Below are positions 25,366 through 34,801 of a stretch of DNA of 64,000 bases, piece after piece (position 1 is the stretch's first letter; each line of letters begins with the position of its first letter). Under the pieces are notes generated by a model. The model searched no databases, was not told the origin of the DNA, and was given only the letters and a program-made list of their open reading frames with translations. The stretch is taken from contig JAIOPV010000209.1 in NCBI GenBank assembly GCA_021413735.1, positions 54,173 through 118,172 on the forward strand, written 5' to 3'. The DNA comes from Planctomycetota bacterium (GTDB taxonomy: Bacteria; Planctomycetota; Planctomycetia; Gemmatales; Gemmataceae). The position numbers were made by a program, and so were the translations under genes.

Positions 25366-27195
25366 TCACTTTGCGATTTCGATTCGGGCAATCGCATACA
25401 CCAAAAACTTCGGCACCGTGAAACGCACGCGACCGTCAGCCGTCGTGAACTTCACGTCAACAGCCTCCGGCGATTCGGGCAAAGCCACTCGCACGGCGGT
25501 TGGCTTCATTCCGGTCGGCAACACAAAATCCACGGTCACGCTCTCGGCGGCGATTGGCTTTTCGTCCACGATGCCGCTGCCGGGGTCCCGCGGCTTCGCG
25601 GGTTCCGTGCGATCGTAGTTCACGAAGTGCAGCGTGATCTCGCCACCAGCCGGCGGAACACTCGCTGACACACGCACAGCTTTCGCTGCGGTAAACGCAC
25701 TGCGCCCCGTCGGCAATTCGGTCGGCTTCGCCGAATCAAGCACCGCACGGTAACGCTCTTTGATGGCGGGCGTCAGCATGTCGTCGGGCAGCACATCGAA
25801 CAGCACATGATCGTTGAGCAGCGACTTGCCGAGCTTCTTGAAGGCATCAACCGATGCGACGTTGCCCTTGTGAACCTGGCTTCGCGGGAACAGCAACAGT
25901 ACTTCCGAATGCGGGCGATTGCCGCGATAAACGGCGTCGTACTTTTCGAGGAAGTTGTAGTAACGCACGATCTCCTTGCGGGCGAGCGGATCCTTGAACC
26001 GCGTGTAGAAACCCATCGGAGCGCCGCCGTTGGCGGCAAGTTCTGCAATCGCCGCTCGAATGCGAGTGCTTTCGTACTTCCCGAGCGTGAACGGCTTGTC
26101 GTCGAACGTGCCGCGAATGTAGCGGGCTTGCAGCGTGCCCTCGCCATACATGCCCTGAGCCAGATCCGTGAAGCACGCAGCGCCGCCCGTGCTGTACCAG
26201 AGATAATCCTCGTCCTTGCCCCACATCTCCGACGGCAACATGCAGCGTTCATCGCCGGAGATTTGGCCGAAGTCGCCGAGATGATTCCATTGCCCGAGGA
26301 TTAGCTCCGGCTTTAGCGAACGCGCGTACTTCACGAACACGTCGTCGAACGCTTGCTTCGTGCTGATCTGCGACCACTTCAGCATCTCACGCCGCAACGG
26401 TGTCGATTCCTTTGGGTCGTGCCAGCCAACCAACTCCGTGAACTTGTGTGTCTTCACATCCGCAATGCCGAACTGCTCGCGTGTCTGTTCGGGTGTGAAG
26501 CCGGCGGTGAGGTGATCGCGGAATCCCTTCTGGCAATGCTCGCACAAGCAGTTGTGACGGTAGAAGTAGTTCGCAACGTAGCCATCGACGCCGCGTTCGA
26601 TGCCACGTTTCGCCCATGCCTTCAGCACCGTTCGCCAGTGTGGATTGTTCAAACACGCCGTGAACTCACGCATCTGCCCGATGCTGTATTGCTTCGAGGC
26701 CATCGGGGTGCCGTCGGCGTTACGAGCCAGCAAATCGAGCGGGTCTTTGACGGGCTTCGGGCCGAGTTCCTTCTCATCCCACAGGTCGCGGTAGAACTTG
26801 AAGAAGCCACGCGGGCCGTCTTTGCCGTCGGGTTCGCCGACCAGGAACGTGACGTTGAAGTGCCCCACGACCTTCGGCCCGAGTTTGTGAACCGCCGCGT
26901 TGCGATCCTGGAACCACTTGCCGCCCTCGGCGAGTCCCTTCACGGGGAAGTGAGCAGGATAGCCCTTGTATTCCGGCGTGTGAATGAGGCTGTAGAAGTG
27001 GCCACCGTAGAAGCCAAGTTGACAGACTTCGGGGCGAGCTTCCTCGACGAACTTCAGGTAATCGTCGTCGCCGTAAGCATCCCAGTGCGCGATCATCCGG
27101 TTGAATTCGACGCGATTGGCTTTCGGTGGATCGGCTGAGAAAGCGGGTGTCGCGAGAACTGCGACAGCGAGGAGGGACAGGATGAGGGTACGCAT
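25366..27195 (-). CDS. Secreted glycoside-hydrolase-like (TIM-barrel) protein
   Basis: 609 residues from ATG 27195. The signal peptide ends near AFSADPP. A TIM-barrel-like core has LGFYGGHFYS, a YFYRHNCLCEHCQKGF block with a Cys cluster, LILGQWNHLGD and a YSTGGAACF strand. A C-terminal beta-sandwich (about 500-609) follows. Overall resemblance is to GH42/GH29-type and related uncharacterised secreted glycosidases of planctomycetes. The catalytic acids cannot be assigned by eye. It stands alone and converges with the DUF1501 operon. Confidence 0.65.
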   Translation of the reverse strand: MRTLILSLLAVAVLATPAFSADPPKANRVEFNRMIAHWDAYGDDDYLKFVEEARPEVCQLGFYGGHFYSLIHTPEYKGYPAHFPVKGLAEGGKWFQDRNAAVHKLGPKVVGHFNVTFLVGEPDGKDGPRGFFKFYRDLWDEKELGPKPVKDPLDLLARNADGTPMASKQYSIGQMREFTACLNNPHWRTVLKAWAKRGIERGVDGYVANYFYRHNCLCEHCQKGFRDHLTAGFTPEQTREQFGIADVKTHKFTELVGWHDPKESTPLRREMLKWSQISTKQAFDDVFVKYARSLKPELILGQWNHLGDFGQISGDERCMLPSEMWGKDEDYLWYSTGGAACFTDLAQGMYGEGTLQARYIRGTFDDKPFTLGKYESTRIRAAIAELAANGGAPMGFYTRFKDPLARKEIVRYYNFLEKYDAVYRGNRPHSEVLLLFPRSQVHKGNVASVDAFKKLGKSLLNDHVLFDVLPDDMLTPAIKERYRAVLDSAKPTELPTGRSAFTAAKAVRVSASVPPAGGEITLHFVNYDRTEPAKPRDPGSGIVDEKPIAAESVTVDFVLPTGMKPTAVRVALPESPEAVDVKFTTADGRVRFTVPKFLVYAIARIEIAK

Positions 27196-27537
27196 GGTTG
27201 CTCCGTTCGCGATGAAGACGAGCCGCACGATTCACGCAGATTACGGCACGACCAGAACAGAAGACAGAAGCAAGTTTCAGACGTGGCGAATGATCTGATG
27301 TAGTTTCTTCCGGACGAGTGAGATGGTTCCGGGCCTGAAACGATGGTTCCGGGTCTGAAACCGATGGTTCCGGAGGTGGGGTGGGGAAGTTGGCCGGAAC
27401 CATCCGGAGTCGCTGGACATTTCCATTTCGTTGGGTTGGTGCATTCCGCGGACTGGGTTGGTATAGTCCCATTGCCCAACCTCCGACGCTGTCGGCCGCT
27501 GCCGGCAAGTCAAAACCCTGACCCGAAAGGACATGCA
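27196..27537. other. 342-nt divergent intergenic region with GATGGTTCCGG repeats
   Basis: Between two divergent genes. At 27311-27375 the word GATGGTTCCGG recurs three times, bounded by CTTCCGGACGAG and CCGGAGGTGGGGTG. A facing version of the same two outer words lies at 32876-32899. A degenerate GCACGATTCACGCAGATTACGGCA stretch lies at 27229-27250. A promoter for the TerB-like gene must be in the right part; none is clear to me. Confidence 0.5.
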
Positions 27538-27915
27538 ATGGCGGACTGGAAGAAGCTGGCGAAGTCGTTGATTCTCGCGGATGGCTACATCGAGGAGAAG
27601 GAAACCGACATCATCCGCAAGGAGTTGCTCGCGGATGGCGTCATCAACAAGTCCGAGGCAGAGTTCCTGATCGACCTGCGGAACAGCGCTCCGAAGGCTG
27701 TGGCGAAGTTCCACACGTTCGTGTTCGAGGTGGTCAAGAAGGCGATCCTCGCCGACGGCGACATCAGCGCCTCCGAGGCCGCGTGGATCACGAAGTTCAT
27801 CCTCGCGGATGGCAAGGTCGATGACATGGAGAAAGCGTTCCTCAAGGATTTGAAGGCATCGGCGAAGAAGACGTGCCCTGAGTTCGAGGAGCTTATCAAG
27901 AAGTACGCAGCGTGA
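27538..27915 (+). CDS. TerB-like (tellurite resistance B family) protein
   Basis: 125 residues, all helical. Start is ATG 27538 with AAAGGA about 10 bases upstream. Three internal repeats of LADG followed by an acidic helix start (residues about 12, 31 and 68-88: ILADGYIEEKE, LLADGVINKSE, ILADGDISASE, ILADGKVDDME) match the metal-binding-like DG/E pattern of TerB domains. TerB proteins are linked to stress and tellurite phenotypes and are thought to bind metal at the membrane. A hypothetical gene follows 65 nt downstream. Confidence 0.75.
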   Translation: MADWKKLAKSLILADGYIEEKETDIIRKELLADGVINKSEAEFLIDLRNSAPKAVAKFHTFVFEVVKKAILADGDISASEAAWITKFILADGKVDDMEKAFLKDLKASAKKTCPEFEELIKKYAA

Positions 27916-27980
27916 TGATTGCGATTTCGCCCAACCTGCTTAGGTAGGTTGGGTTCTTCATTCATATCTGGGGTATCATC

Positions 27981-28709
27981 ATGGCCCGTCTTCTCGGCCT
28001 TATTGTTTTGATTGGTCTCGTTGGTGGTGGCGTTTATCTCTTCATGTTCAAGAAAGCCGACACGATCCGGACGGTGAAGGGCTACAAGAAAGCGGAGACT
28101 CCGCAGATTGCGGCCGACATGTTCAAGGAGGCGATCAAGAACCGCGAGTACGAGATCGCGGCTTCTTACTGCACGACCAGCTACGCGGAGCAACTCAAGC
28201 GTGGCAACGTCGCCGGGGGCAAGCTCGCCACCGCGATCGACAATCTGACGTACCAGATGAACGAGCGGAAGTTGATGCGCGACGAAGTGAAGATCGTTCT
28301 CTTCGGGCTTGATCCGTTCCCCAAGGATTTCCAGGTCACGGTGAGCAAAGAGTCGGGCGACACGGCCGAGGGTACGTTCGTGTTTTCAGGCCCGAACATG
28401 AGCGGCGACAATCCGAACCTCGGCGGCTGGAACCTGAAGGGTGAGATCTTCAACGTGTACACGCGGTCGATGAAGTTCCCCAAACCGGGCACAATGGTTG
28501 CCGCGATGAAGAAGGAAGCCGGCGAATGGAAGTTCGACTTCCCGAGCGACAACGGCCTTCAGCTTCGCGTGGCGTACCTCAACGAAAAGTACATGAACTA
28601 TGTGAACCCGATGGAGAAGGTGACGCAGGAAGTGAAGAACGAGCCAGAAACGCGAGAGAACGCAACGACGCGAATCAAGACGCTACTGGAGCAAGCCGCG
28701 AAGGAGTGA
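27981..28709 (+). CDS. Membrane-anchored protein of unknown function
   Basis: 242 residues. One N-terminal hydrophobic helix (residues 3-22) is likely a signal anchor. The soluble part has a MFKEAIKNREYEIAASYC segment that resembles the small DUF4878/NTF2-like lipoprotein folds (tail-anchored growth of a helix then a curved sheet), but that is only an impression. A GGW-LKGEIFNVYTRSMKFP strand and a Gln/Glu/Lys C-terminus follow. The gene begins 65 nt after the TerB-like gene and may share its transcript. Confidence 0.55.
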   Translation: MARLLGLIVLIGLVGGGVYLFMFKKADTIRTVKGYKKAETPQIAADMFKEAIKNREYEIAASYCTTSYAEQLKRGNVAGGKLATAIDNLTYQMNERKLMRDEVKIVLFGLDPFPKDFQVTVSKESGDTAEGTFVFSGPNMSGDNPNLGGWNLKGEIFNVYTRSMKFPKPGTMVAAMKKEAGEWKFDFPSDNGLQLRVAYLNEKYMNYVNPMEKVTQEVKNEPETRENATTRIKTLLEQAAKE

Positions 28710-28772
28710 CCTTGAATGAGCAGATGCTTCCGTGTCTGCTCTTTTCGCCCGAATCCGATGCCGGAGATTGCG

Positions 28773-29327
28773 ATGTCAACTGTTCAACAACCACTCATCA
28801 CAGCGATTGAATTCGAGCGAATGCTCGACCCGACCGACGGCTCGAAACTGGAACTCGTGCGCGGGGAGGTAATCGTCATGCCGCCACCAAAAGGAAGGCA
28901 CGGAATCTGTTGTTCGCAGATCGCGTGGTTGCTGCTCAATTTCGTCAAACCGAAGAAGCTCGGTTGGGTGACGACCAACGATACGGGAGTTGTGTTGGAA
29001 CGTGGTCCCGATACCGTACGCGGGCCAGACGTGGCGTTCTGGAGCATCACGCGACAGCCGCAGATGCCCGAGGGCGACTTCGAGATTCCACCAGACATTG
29101 CCATCGAAGTGCTGTCGCCAAATGATCGCCGTCCTGATGTGCGGGCGAAGATCAAAGAATACCTGTTCTACAGCGTGCCGTTGGTTTGGTTGGTCGATCC
29201 CGAGACGAAGACGGTCATGGTTTACAACGGGAACATGCGGGGTCTGGAACTCGGCGACGACGACCTGCTCGATGGCGGAAGTGTACTGCCTGGGTTTTCG
29301 TGCAAAGTGTCCGAACTGTTCGCGTGA
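28773..29327 (+). CDS. Uma2 family (PD-(D/E)XK nuclease-fold) protein
   Basis: 184 residues from ATG 28773, with GGAGA about 6-10 bases upstream; an ATG 15 bases earlier is possible. Family landmarks are the N-terminal FERMLDPTDG, KLELVRGEVIVMPPP, GPDVAFW and IAIEVLSPNDRRPDVRAKIKEYL, followed by LVWLVDPETKTVMVY. The D...E-V...K constellation is that of a PD-(D/E)XK nuclease core. Uma2 genes are numerous in cyanobacteria and planctomycetes; in vivo roles are mostly unknown. Confidence 0.88.
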   Translation: MSTVQQPLITAIEFERMLDPTDGSKLELVRGEVIVMPPPKGRHGICCSQIAWLLLNFVKPKKLGWVTTNDTGVVLERGPDTVRGPDVAFWSITRQPQMPEGDFEIPPDIAIEVLSPNDRRPDVRAKIKEYLFYSVPLVWLVDPETKTVMVYNGNMRGLELGDDDLLDGGSVLPGFSCKVSELFA

Positions 29328-29362
29328 TGGCGGGCTGGTTGAACGCCCGCCATCAGTTTGCG

Positions 29363-30124
29363 TCACTTCGCTTCGAGTTCATCTTCGCGGAGGCGGTAGC
29401 CGACACCGCGAACCGTCTCGATCAGTTCCACCTCGCAACCAGCCTGGATCAACTTCTGCCGCAGCGTCTTGATGTGAACGTCGATGGTTCGTTCCAGCAC
29501 AATGGAACCTTCGCCGATGGCCGTGTCCATGAGCTGGTGTCGGCTAAACGCACGGCCCGGTTGCCGGACCAACGTTTCGAGCAGTCGGAACTCGGTTGGC
29601 GTCAGGTCGAGCGTTTCGTCGTTGTACATCACGCGGTGGCGGATGCGGTCAATCTTCACGCCGTGATACTCGGCCACATCGCCGGGCTCGCCCGAGCCCT
29701 GGACTCGCCGCAGCAATGCCTTCACTTTGGCGAGCAGCACCTTGTTGTTGAACGGCTTCGGAACGTAGTCGTCGGCTCCGAGCGAATAACCCACGACCTG
29801 ATCCGTTTCCTCGGACTTGGCCGTCAGCATAATGATCGGGATATCACGGGTGCGTTCGCCGGCTCGCAGTTCGCGACAGACATCCAGCCCGTTCATGCCT
29901 GGCAGCATGATGTCGAGCAGTACGACATCGGGGAGGATGGTTTGGGCTTTCCGCAAGCCATCGGTGCCGTTGTCGGCGACGTGCGTTTCGTAACCTTCTT
30001 TGTTGAAGTACCACGACAGGGACTGCGTGAGTCCCCGTTCATCTTCGACGATCAGGATACGCGGTTGAGCCATCGGAACGTCCCTCGTGTGGGGAGCGGC
30101 GGGCAGAGTAGCGGTCGGGGTCAT
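29363..30124 (-). CDS. OmpR/PhoB-family response regulator
   Basis: 253 residues. Receiver domain about 21-135 with acidic pocket Glu27-Asp28, phospho-Asp71 (LLDIMLPGMNG), Thr101 and Lys123; winged-helix effector about 150-245 (LTPTEFRLLETLV, DVHIKTLRQKL, VRGVGYRL). The ATG at 30124 has a strong AAGGAG five bases upstream; the internal ATG at 30073 has GAGGGA and would remove a 17-residue Pro/Thr extension. No sensor kinase gene is adjacent, so its partner is elsewhere. Confidence 0.92.
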   Translation of the reverse strand: MTPTATLPAAPHTRDVPMAQPRILIVEDERGLTQSLSWYFNKEGYETHVADNGTDGLRKAQTILPDVVLLDIMLPGMNGLDVCRELRAGERTRDIPIIMLTAKSEETDQVVGYSLGADDYVPKPFNNKVLLAKVKALLRRVQGSGEPGDVAEYHGVKIDRIRHRVMYNDETLDLTPTEFRLLETLVRQPGRAFSRHQLMDTAIGEGSIVLERTIDVHIKTLRQKLIQAGCEVELIETVRGVGYRLREDELEAK

Positions 30125-30328
30125 GGTTCTCCTTCGGTGGGAAACCGGGCACCGGCGTCTGTCGAGCCAATCCGTCGGCTTCCCTCCTCCAGTGTACCCT
30201 CGAAAATGGGGGTTGTCTGGATGGATACCCGGACGAGCAGGCGTCGTTCCGGGCAGTGTCCGTTGTAATCGTGCGTTATGAAGAACGCGAGAAGGGTGGA
30301 TGAAGTGTTTTCTCGGCGCGTGAAAGCC

Positions 30329-30350
30329 ACACAGGGCTTCCGCCCTGTGT
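30329..30350. repeat. 9-bp hairpin ACACAGGGC-TTCC-GCCCTGTGT
   Basis: A lone unit of the 18.2-kb hairpin family, immediately beyond the 3' end of the leftward lipoprotein gene. It may act as a terminator-like hairpin, but there is no T-tract. Confidence 0.7.
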
Positions 30351-30359
30351 CTTCTGGGG

Positions 30360-32732
30360 CTACTTTGCTGTCACGCGGGCGGCCTGTTCTTCTTTCAGTG
30401 GGCTCGACAAGTGCGCGGCGGTCACCTCGGCACGGAAGCGGGCGTCGCCAGCTTGCACTGCGTCCACATCGATCGTGAACGTCACCGTCTCGTTCGGTCG
30501 CAGCTCTTCCAACGCCGGGAACGCCATGCGGCCTGTTCCCTCGATGCGAGCCGTCAGCGGAGCAGGCGCGTTCTGGCTGCCCAGCACCACACCCGTGCCG
30601 CGAACCGGCCGCAACTCCGGCGGCGCGAATGCAGCCAACTCCACGTTGCGAGCCGAAACAGTGCCTTCGTTCTTCACTTTCACCGTGAACGTCGCTCGCT
30701 TGCCGACTTCAACCAATCCCGTTGGTGCAGTCACAACCAGCGACAACGCAGGCGTTCCGATGATCGCGACAGCCGATTCCGCCTTCGAGTTCACCGGGTC
30801 GCCAACCGTGCGGGAACCGTTCGTCGCATCCGCCAGCACCGTTGCTGTGAGCGTTGCACTCGCTGCGAGTTTCGTCGCCGTCGCGGGAATCCGATACGTC
30901 TTCTGATCGCCGGCCCGCAGTTCTGCGAGTGTCCACTCGACGGAACCCGCTCCGGTCTTGCCGCCATCGACGGACTTCACACGAACATCCGTCGGCAGAG
31001 TCGCACGCACCACGACGTTCGACACGGTTGCGTCGCCGGTGTTCCGCACGGTCACGTTCCACTCGAAGTCCTGATTCAGATACACCAGCCGCGGCCCCGT
31101 GGCGGCGATGTTCAACTCGGCTCGCTGCACGTCCACGGCAACCGGCTCGGCGGTCGCGGTGAGCCCTCCGTCAGCGGTTGCGGTCGCACGCACACCGAAA
31201 CGGCCCGACTTCGCCGCACTCAGCGGAAGATCAACAGTTTTTGTCTGCCCAGGCGCAATGCTGCCCGCTGACAGTTCAACGGGGTTGTTCGGAGCAGCGT
31301 ATCGCAAGCCGTCGTCGTAGCGGGCCCACACGGTCACATTGTCGGCTTGAATCGAGCCGCCGTTCGTCACTGCGATCTTGAACGGAATCTGCTCGCCCGC
31401 AATCGCTGACGCCGGTGCTTCGACGTGCATTTGCAACTTGCCCTGCTCAACGCGAGTGCTGGCGCTGTTCGTCGCCTGCAAGCCGTCGGCGGTCACGACG
31501 TCCGCGTTCACGGTCACCTGACCAAGACGCGCCGGCTTGACCTGCAGCGTGATTTCCTGCTTCGCCTTGCCCGGCACCGGTGGCAGATCGAACGTCAACG
31601 CACCGTTCGCGTCCTGACGTGATGGCGGCGGATCGCTGCGTGCGAGCGTGGCCCCGTCCGTGAGCCTGATCGTTACCCGTGCATCGCGGCTATCCACCGA
31701 AGCCTCGTTATCGAGCGCCACGGTCACGGGGATGTTGCCACCGACGCCCGCAGTATTCGGAGCGTTCACCGCAAGGTGAATCCGTGGCTCCGCCCACTCG
31801 ATCACCGTTTCCCGGCGACTCACGACCGTACCCGGACCGGTGCCATTCTCGGCAGGCTTCACCACCTCAACCGCAACACGAGTCTTGCCGGCCTTCGGGC
31901 TCTGCTGAACAAGTCGCACGGCTGCTTCGCCGTTGACATCCGTGAACGCCTCGGCTTCGTTGCTGCCGGTGCCGGACTGGCTTGTGCTTGTGCCTGAGCC
32001 AGCTCGCGACACCAACACCGACGGCGGTCCTTCCAGCAGCTTGTAGCGAATGCGGTAACCACTCGGGCTGCCTTCGGTCGCGGTGGTGTTCACGGTTGTC
32101 GTCAGCGTGGTTTCGCCGCCGTAACGCACAACCGCAGGTGCCGGGAATGAGTACCGGCTGTCGCCCCAGTTGATTTTCACGACGACGCGGCCATTGTCCC
32201 AGTTGAACACTTCGGGTGCGTAACCCGTGATGACCGTTTCGCCCGGCACCGCGGAACTGATGACACAGAACGTCTGCCCCGGTGCAACGATCACATCGTC
32301 GCCTGGGTCGGTGTTGCCGCGCGTAATGGTTTTGGTGATGTAGTTCGTGTACGTCACGGCGTACTTGTTGTCTTTCTTGTAGCCGCGGCCCGGGAATGTG
32401 CCTGACTCATCCGCTTCGACGATGTTGCCCGGCCCATCGAGAATCCACTCGATCCGTCGCGACCGCCTTGGCTGGCCATCCTTGTCCATGACGGTGCCGA
32501 TGAGCACGATCTGCGAGCCGAGCGGAGCGTTGATCTGCTGGTTCGGCGTGATTTCGAGCTTTACGGCCTTGGGGTCGAAGTTCTTGAAGTAGCCGCGACC
32601 GCCGGGCTTGGCGTGCGATTCCTCGATCACGCCGCCTGGAATGATGTAAGGGAAGTAGCCCGGATTGTGCGAACACCCCGTGATCGCAAAAACGAGTGCA
32701 ACGGCAGCAAGGATGATGGTTCGTGTGGTCAT
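30360..32732 (-). CDS. Large DUF11-repeat lipoprotein
   Basis: 790 residues. A lipoprotein signal peptide with lipobox AITGC (Cys20) anchors it to a membrane. The N-terminal ~300 residues are beta-rich with a Ser/Thr/Gly-rich spacer near 250. From about 330 on there are about four tandem Ig-like DUF11 units, each with an NTGDATVSNVVV/NEGTVSARNVEL-type strand. DUF11 proteins are cell-surface or adhesive in other bacteria. No secretion partner is adjacent. Confidence 0.85.
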   Translation of the reverse strand: MTTRTIILAAVALVFAITGCSHNPGYFPYIIPGGVIEESHAKPGGRGYFKNFDPKAVKLEITPNQQINAPLGSQIVLIGTVMDKDGQPRRSRRIEWILDGPGNIVEADESGTFPGRGYKKDNKYAVTYTNYITKTITRGNTDPGDDVIVAPGQTFCVISSAVPGETVITGYAPEVFNWDNGRVVVKINWGDSRYSFPAPAVVRYGGETTLTTTVNTTATEGSPSGYRIRYKLLEGPPSVLVSRAGSGTSTSQSGTGSNEAEAFTDVNGEAAVRLVQQSPKAGKTRVAVEVVKPAENGTGPGTVVSRRETVIEWAEPRIHLAVNAPNTAGVGGNIPVTVALDNEASVDSRDARVTIRLTDGATLARSDPPPSRQDANGALTFDLPPVPGKAKQEITLQVKPARLGQVTVNADVVTADGLQATNSASTRVEQGKLQMHVEAPASAIAGEQIPFKIAVTNGGSIQADNVTVWARYDDGLRYAAPNNPVELSAGSIAPGQTKTVDLPLSAAKSGRFGVRATATADGGLTATAEPVAVDVQRAELNIAATGPRLVYLNQDFEWNVTVRNTGDATVSNVVVRATLPTDVRVKSVDGGKTGAGSVEWTLAELRAGDQKTYRIPATATKLAASATLTATVLADATNGSRTVGDPVNSKAESAVAIIGTPALSLVVTAPTGLVEVGKRATFTVKVKNEGTVSARNVELAAFAPPELRPVRGTGVVLGSQNAPAPLTARIEGTGRMAFPALEELRPNETVTFTIDVDAVQAGDARFRAEVTAAHLSSPLKEEQAARVTAK

Positions 32733-33485
32733 GCGGCAACTCCGCGCGGGACAACTCCCGGACGCGGGGCGATACGCGAAGCAGGCAAGAAGTGCAAGGT
32801 GGAGTGAACAGGCTCGAACAGGTCGGTCGTTGTCAAGGAAACGGAGGCGGTTTCAGCGTTTCTCATTGGTTCCGGACGAGATGCACACCCCACCTCCGGA
32901 AACGTTTTATCTGTCCGGAGGAAACTATATCAGAATAACACTTACGGAGTGCGTGATGATCGCAAACAATTCGCTGATATGTTGTTGCGAGAAGGCGTTG
33001 ATTTGGAAGTGCTTCAAAGGGCTGATTCCGAAGCACCCGGAATCAAGTTGATTTGAATGTCCGTTTGCTTTACTCGCGGAATCAAATCATTCCTGTTCCG
33101 GATGTTGCGATCAACTCTCACCGGCACTCGACCAACACGCGATATCTGGCACGCAGGCAAGCAATGATCGCGGTGGCGTGATAATAGTCTCACAATTAGA
33201 GACTGCAGCCTGACCAGTGCCAACGGTTGGTTTTGTATTCGGGTGATTTGATTGCCTTGAGCAATCGTAACGCTTTTACCCTTCACCGTCGGCGAAGATG
33301 TGAAACGCTCGCACTCTTCTTGCTCCGGCCTCGATTTCGAAGACAGATTAAGATCAAGCAGCGTTTCAAACACAACTCGCTTTTCTTCTGTCCTCAATCT
33401 GATTTTGAAATCTGTGTCTTCTGTGTAATCTGTGGATCACTCGTCTCTTATCCTCTTAATCCGCGTGCCATCGCTTCTTTGCCGT
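32733..33485. other. 753-nt low-GC intergenic region with possible gene remnant
   Basis: No intact gene. It is visibly richer in A+T than its surroundings (32.9-33.1 kb). It contains facing TTCCGGACGAG and CCGGAGGTGGGGTG words (32876-32899), a possible frameshifted ORF (listed separately), a GTGTAATCTGTGGAT-type repeat word near 33424, and the promoter region of the lipoprotein gene at its left end. Confidence 0.5.
32806..33181 (+). pseudogene. Possible frameshifted gene remnant
   Basis: One open frame without a good start runs from about 32806 to the TGA at 33054-33056 and reads protein-like near its end (QFADMLLREGVDLEVLQRA). A second frame, open from about 33022 to the TGA at 33179-33181, continues protein-like (LLYSRNQIIPVPDVAINS). 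A single-base shift near 33030-33056 would join them. I do not recognise the family. The base composition and absence of a start favour a decayed gene, but chance is not excluded. Confidence 0.25.
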
Positions 33486-34244
33486 TCAAGATCCGCTAAC
33501 TCGTCCGAGTCGCATCGAGAACTTCCAGCGCACTGTTCGCACGGTCGCCGGGTCGCCCCATGCCTTGCCGAGTTCCTCGGCCAACACGCCGAGCGGGTTC
33601 ACGCCGTGCTTCTGCTCGTACTTCCGCACCGCCGACCACGTATTCACGTACCCCAGCAAGTGCCGCAGATCCCACTGTGCGGTCATCTTGAAGTGCGGCC
33701 TCGACAACTCCGGAAACGGAAACGGAATCGTGCGATACCCCGCGTCTGCGAACGCTCGTTCCGGCGGCCAATACGGACGGATGTACTCGTTCTGCAAGCG
33801 TTCCACCACGGGATCGACTTCCGGATGAATCGTGTCGAGGTCGTAGGTCCACGCGGCGATCAAGCCGTCGGGCTTTGCGACTCGGCGCACCTCGGCATAG
33901 AAGCGGTCGAAGTCGAACCAGTGGATCGCCTGCGCCACGGTGACGACATCGACGCTGCCATCCGAAAGCGGGCACTGCTCGGCAGTCGCGACGGCGTATT
34001 CGACTCGTGGGTTCGGTTCCGCGTTGGCGATCTGATCGGCGCTGGCGTCGGTGGCAAACACTTTCGCGAAGTGGCCCGCGAGCGCGACCGCAGCTTGCCC
34101 GCTGCCTGTGCCGCAGTCCCAGACGAGATCGCGAGCCGGTGCCGATTCCGCGAGGAACGCGAACAGCGCCGGCGGATACACCGGTCGGAACGCGCGGTAG
34201 TTGCCCGCCACGCTCGAAAAATGATCGTGAAAGGGGTCGCTCAT
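33486..34244 (-). CDS. Class I SAM-dependent methyltransferase (Methyltransf_11 type)
   Basis: 252 residues. Motif I is VWDCGTGSGQAAVALA (about residue 41), with an acidic motif II (ATDAS), then VDVVTVAQAIHWFD, a block characteristic of the trans-aconitate/Crg1-like methyltransferases that act on small organic acids. The C-terminal part (MTAQWDLRHLLGYVNTWSA) also fits that group. The start overlaps the stop of the upstream DUF4240 gene by four bases, indicating coupling. Substrate unknown. Confidence 0.85.
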   Translation of the reverse strand: MSDPFHDHFSSVAGNYRAFRPVYPPALFAFLAESAPARDLVWDCGTGSGQAAVALAGHFAKVFATDASADQIANAEPNPRVEYAVATAEQCPLSDGSVDVVTVAQAIHWFDFDRFYAEVRRVAKPDGLIAAWTYDLDTIHPEVDPVVERLQNEYIRPYWPPERAFADAGYRTIPFPFPELSRPHFKMTAQWDLRHLLGYVNTWSAVRKYEQKHGVNPLGVLAEELGKAWGDPATVRTVRWKFSMRLGRVSGS

Positions 34245-34774
34245 TCCAGCGTCTCAGCGGGCGGGTTCAGATAAAGGTGGCACAGCAGCGGATAGCGTTT
34301 CTTCAACTCGGCTTCATCCTCGAAGTCGAAATCCACTCCCTCGGGCGGCGGTGGCGGTGCGTCCTTCTCCTCGCGGTCGAGCCGGTCGAAGAAGTCGCTC
34401 ATGCCGGTCTTTGCTTCGTAGACCCGCAACGCGGCCGCGTCGAGACCGAAGCCATCGACGGGATCGCCATCGAGGATGTTGGCGAGCGTGTCTGGGTTCT
34501 TCAAGGCCGCTTCGTAAGCATGCCGACCGCGACCGACGAGCCACACGCGAAAGTCACGGAACGCGTCGTCGGAGCAGCCGCCGTTGATGAGGTGAGCGGC
34601 ACCCCACAGCGCGATGGTGTTCGCCGACGCGATGGCTTCATCGAACCGCGCCTGAAACTCGACGACCTCGAACCACTTGAGCGATCCGAGACGATCCTTG
34701 AGGGCTTCGAAGTGGTCGATCGAATCGGGGCAGTAGGCATCCTCGATGATCTTCCAGAATGGTTTCCAGTCCAT
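34241..34774 (-). CDS. DUF4240 family protein (paralogue A)
   Basis: 177 residues. DUF4240 features include an N-terminal FWKIIEDA, then ALWGAAHLINGGCSDDAFRDFRVWLVGRGRHAYEAAL. The C-terminal half has a Pro/acidic stretch. It shares the WGAA-INGGCSDD-F-DFR-WL core with the next gene upstream, so the two are tandem duplicates. DUF4240 proteins are often linked to WGR or SUFU-type genes and may be immunity-like, but no toxin is visible here. Co-transcribed with the methyltransferase. Confidence 0.88.
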   Translation of the reverse strand: MDWKPFWKIIEDAYCPDSIDHFEALKDRLGSLKWFEVVEFQARFDEAIASANTIALWGAAHLINGGCSDDAFRDFRVWLVGRGRHAYEAALKNPDTLANILDGDPVDGFGLDAAALRVYEAKTGMSDFFDRLDREEKDAPPPPPEGVDFDFEDEAELKKRYPLLCHLYLNPPAETLE

Positions 34775-34801
34775 CGCTCACCTCCTGGGCGAATCTCCAT
34801 T

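Noticed and set aside
33014..33397. 127-residue minus-strand frame in the low-GC gap
   Set aside because: Arg-rich, no start context, no family resemblance, and it crosses the possible remnant in the opposite direction.
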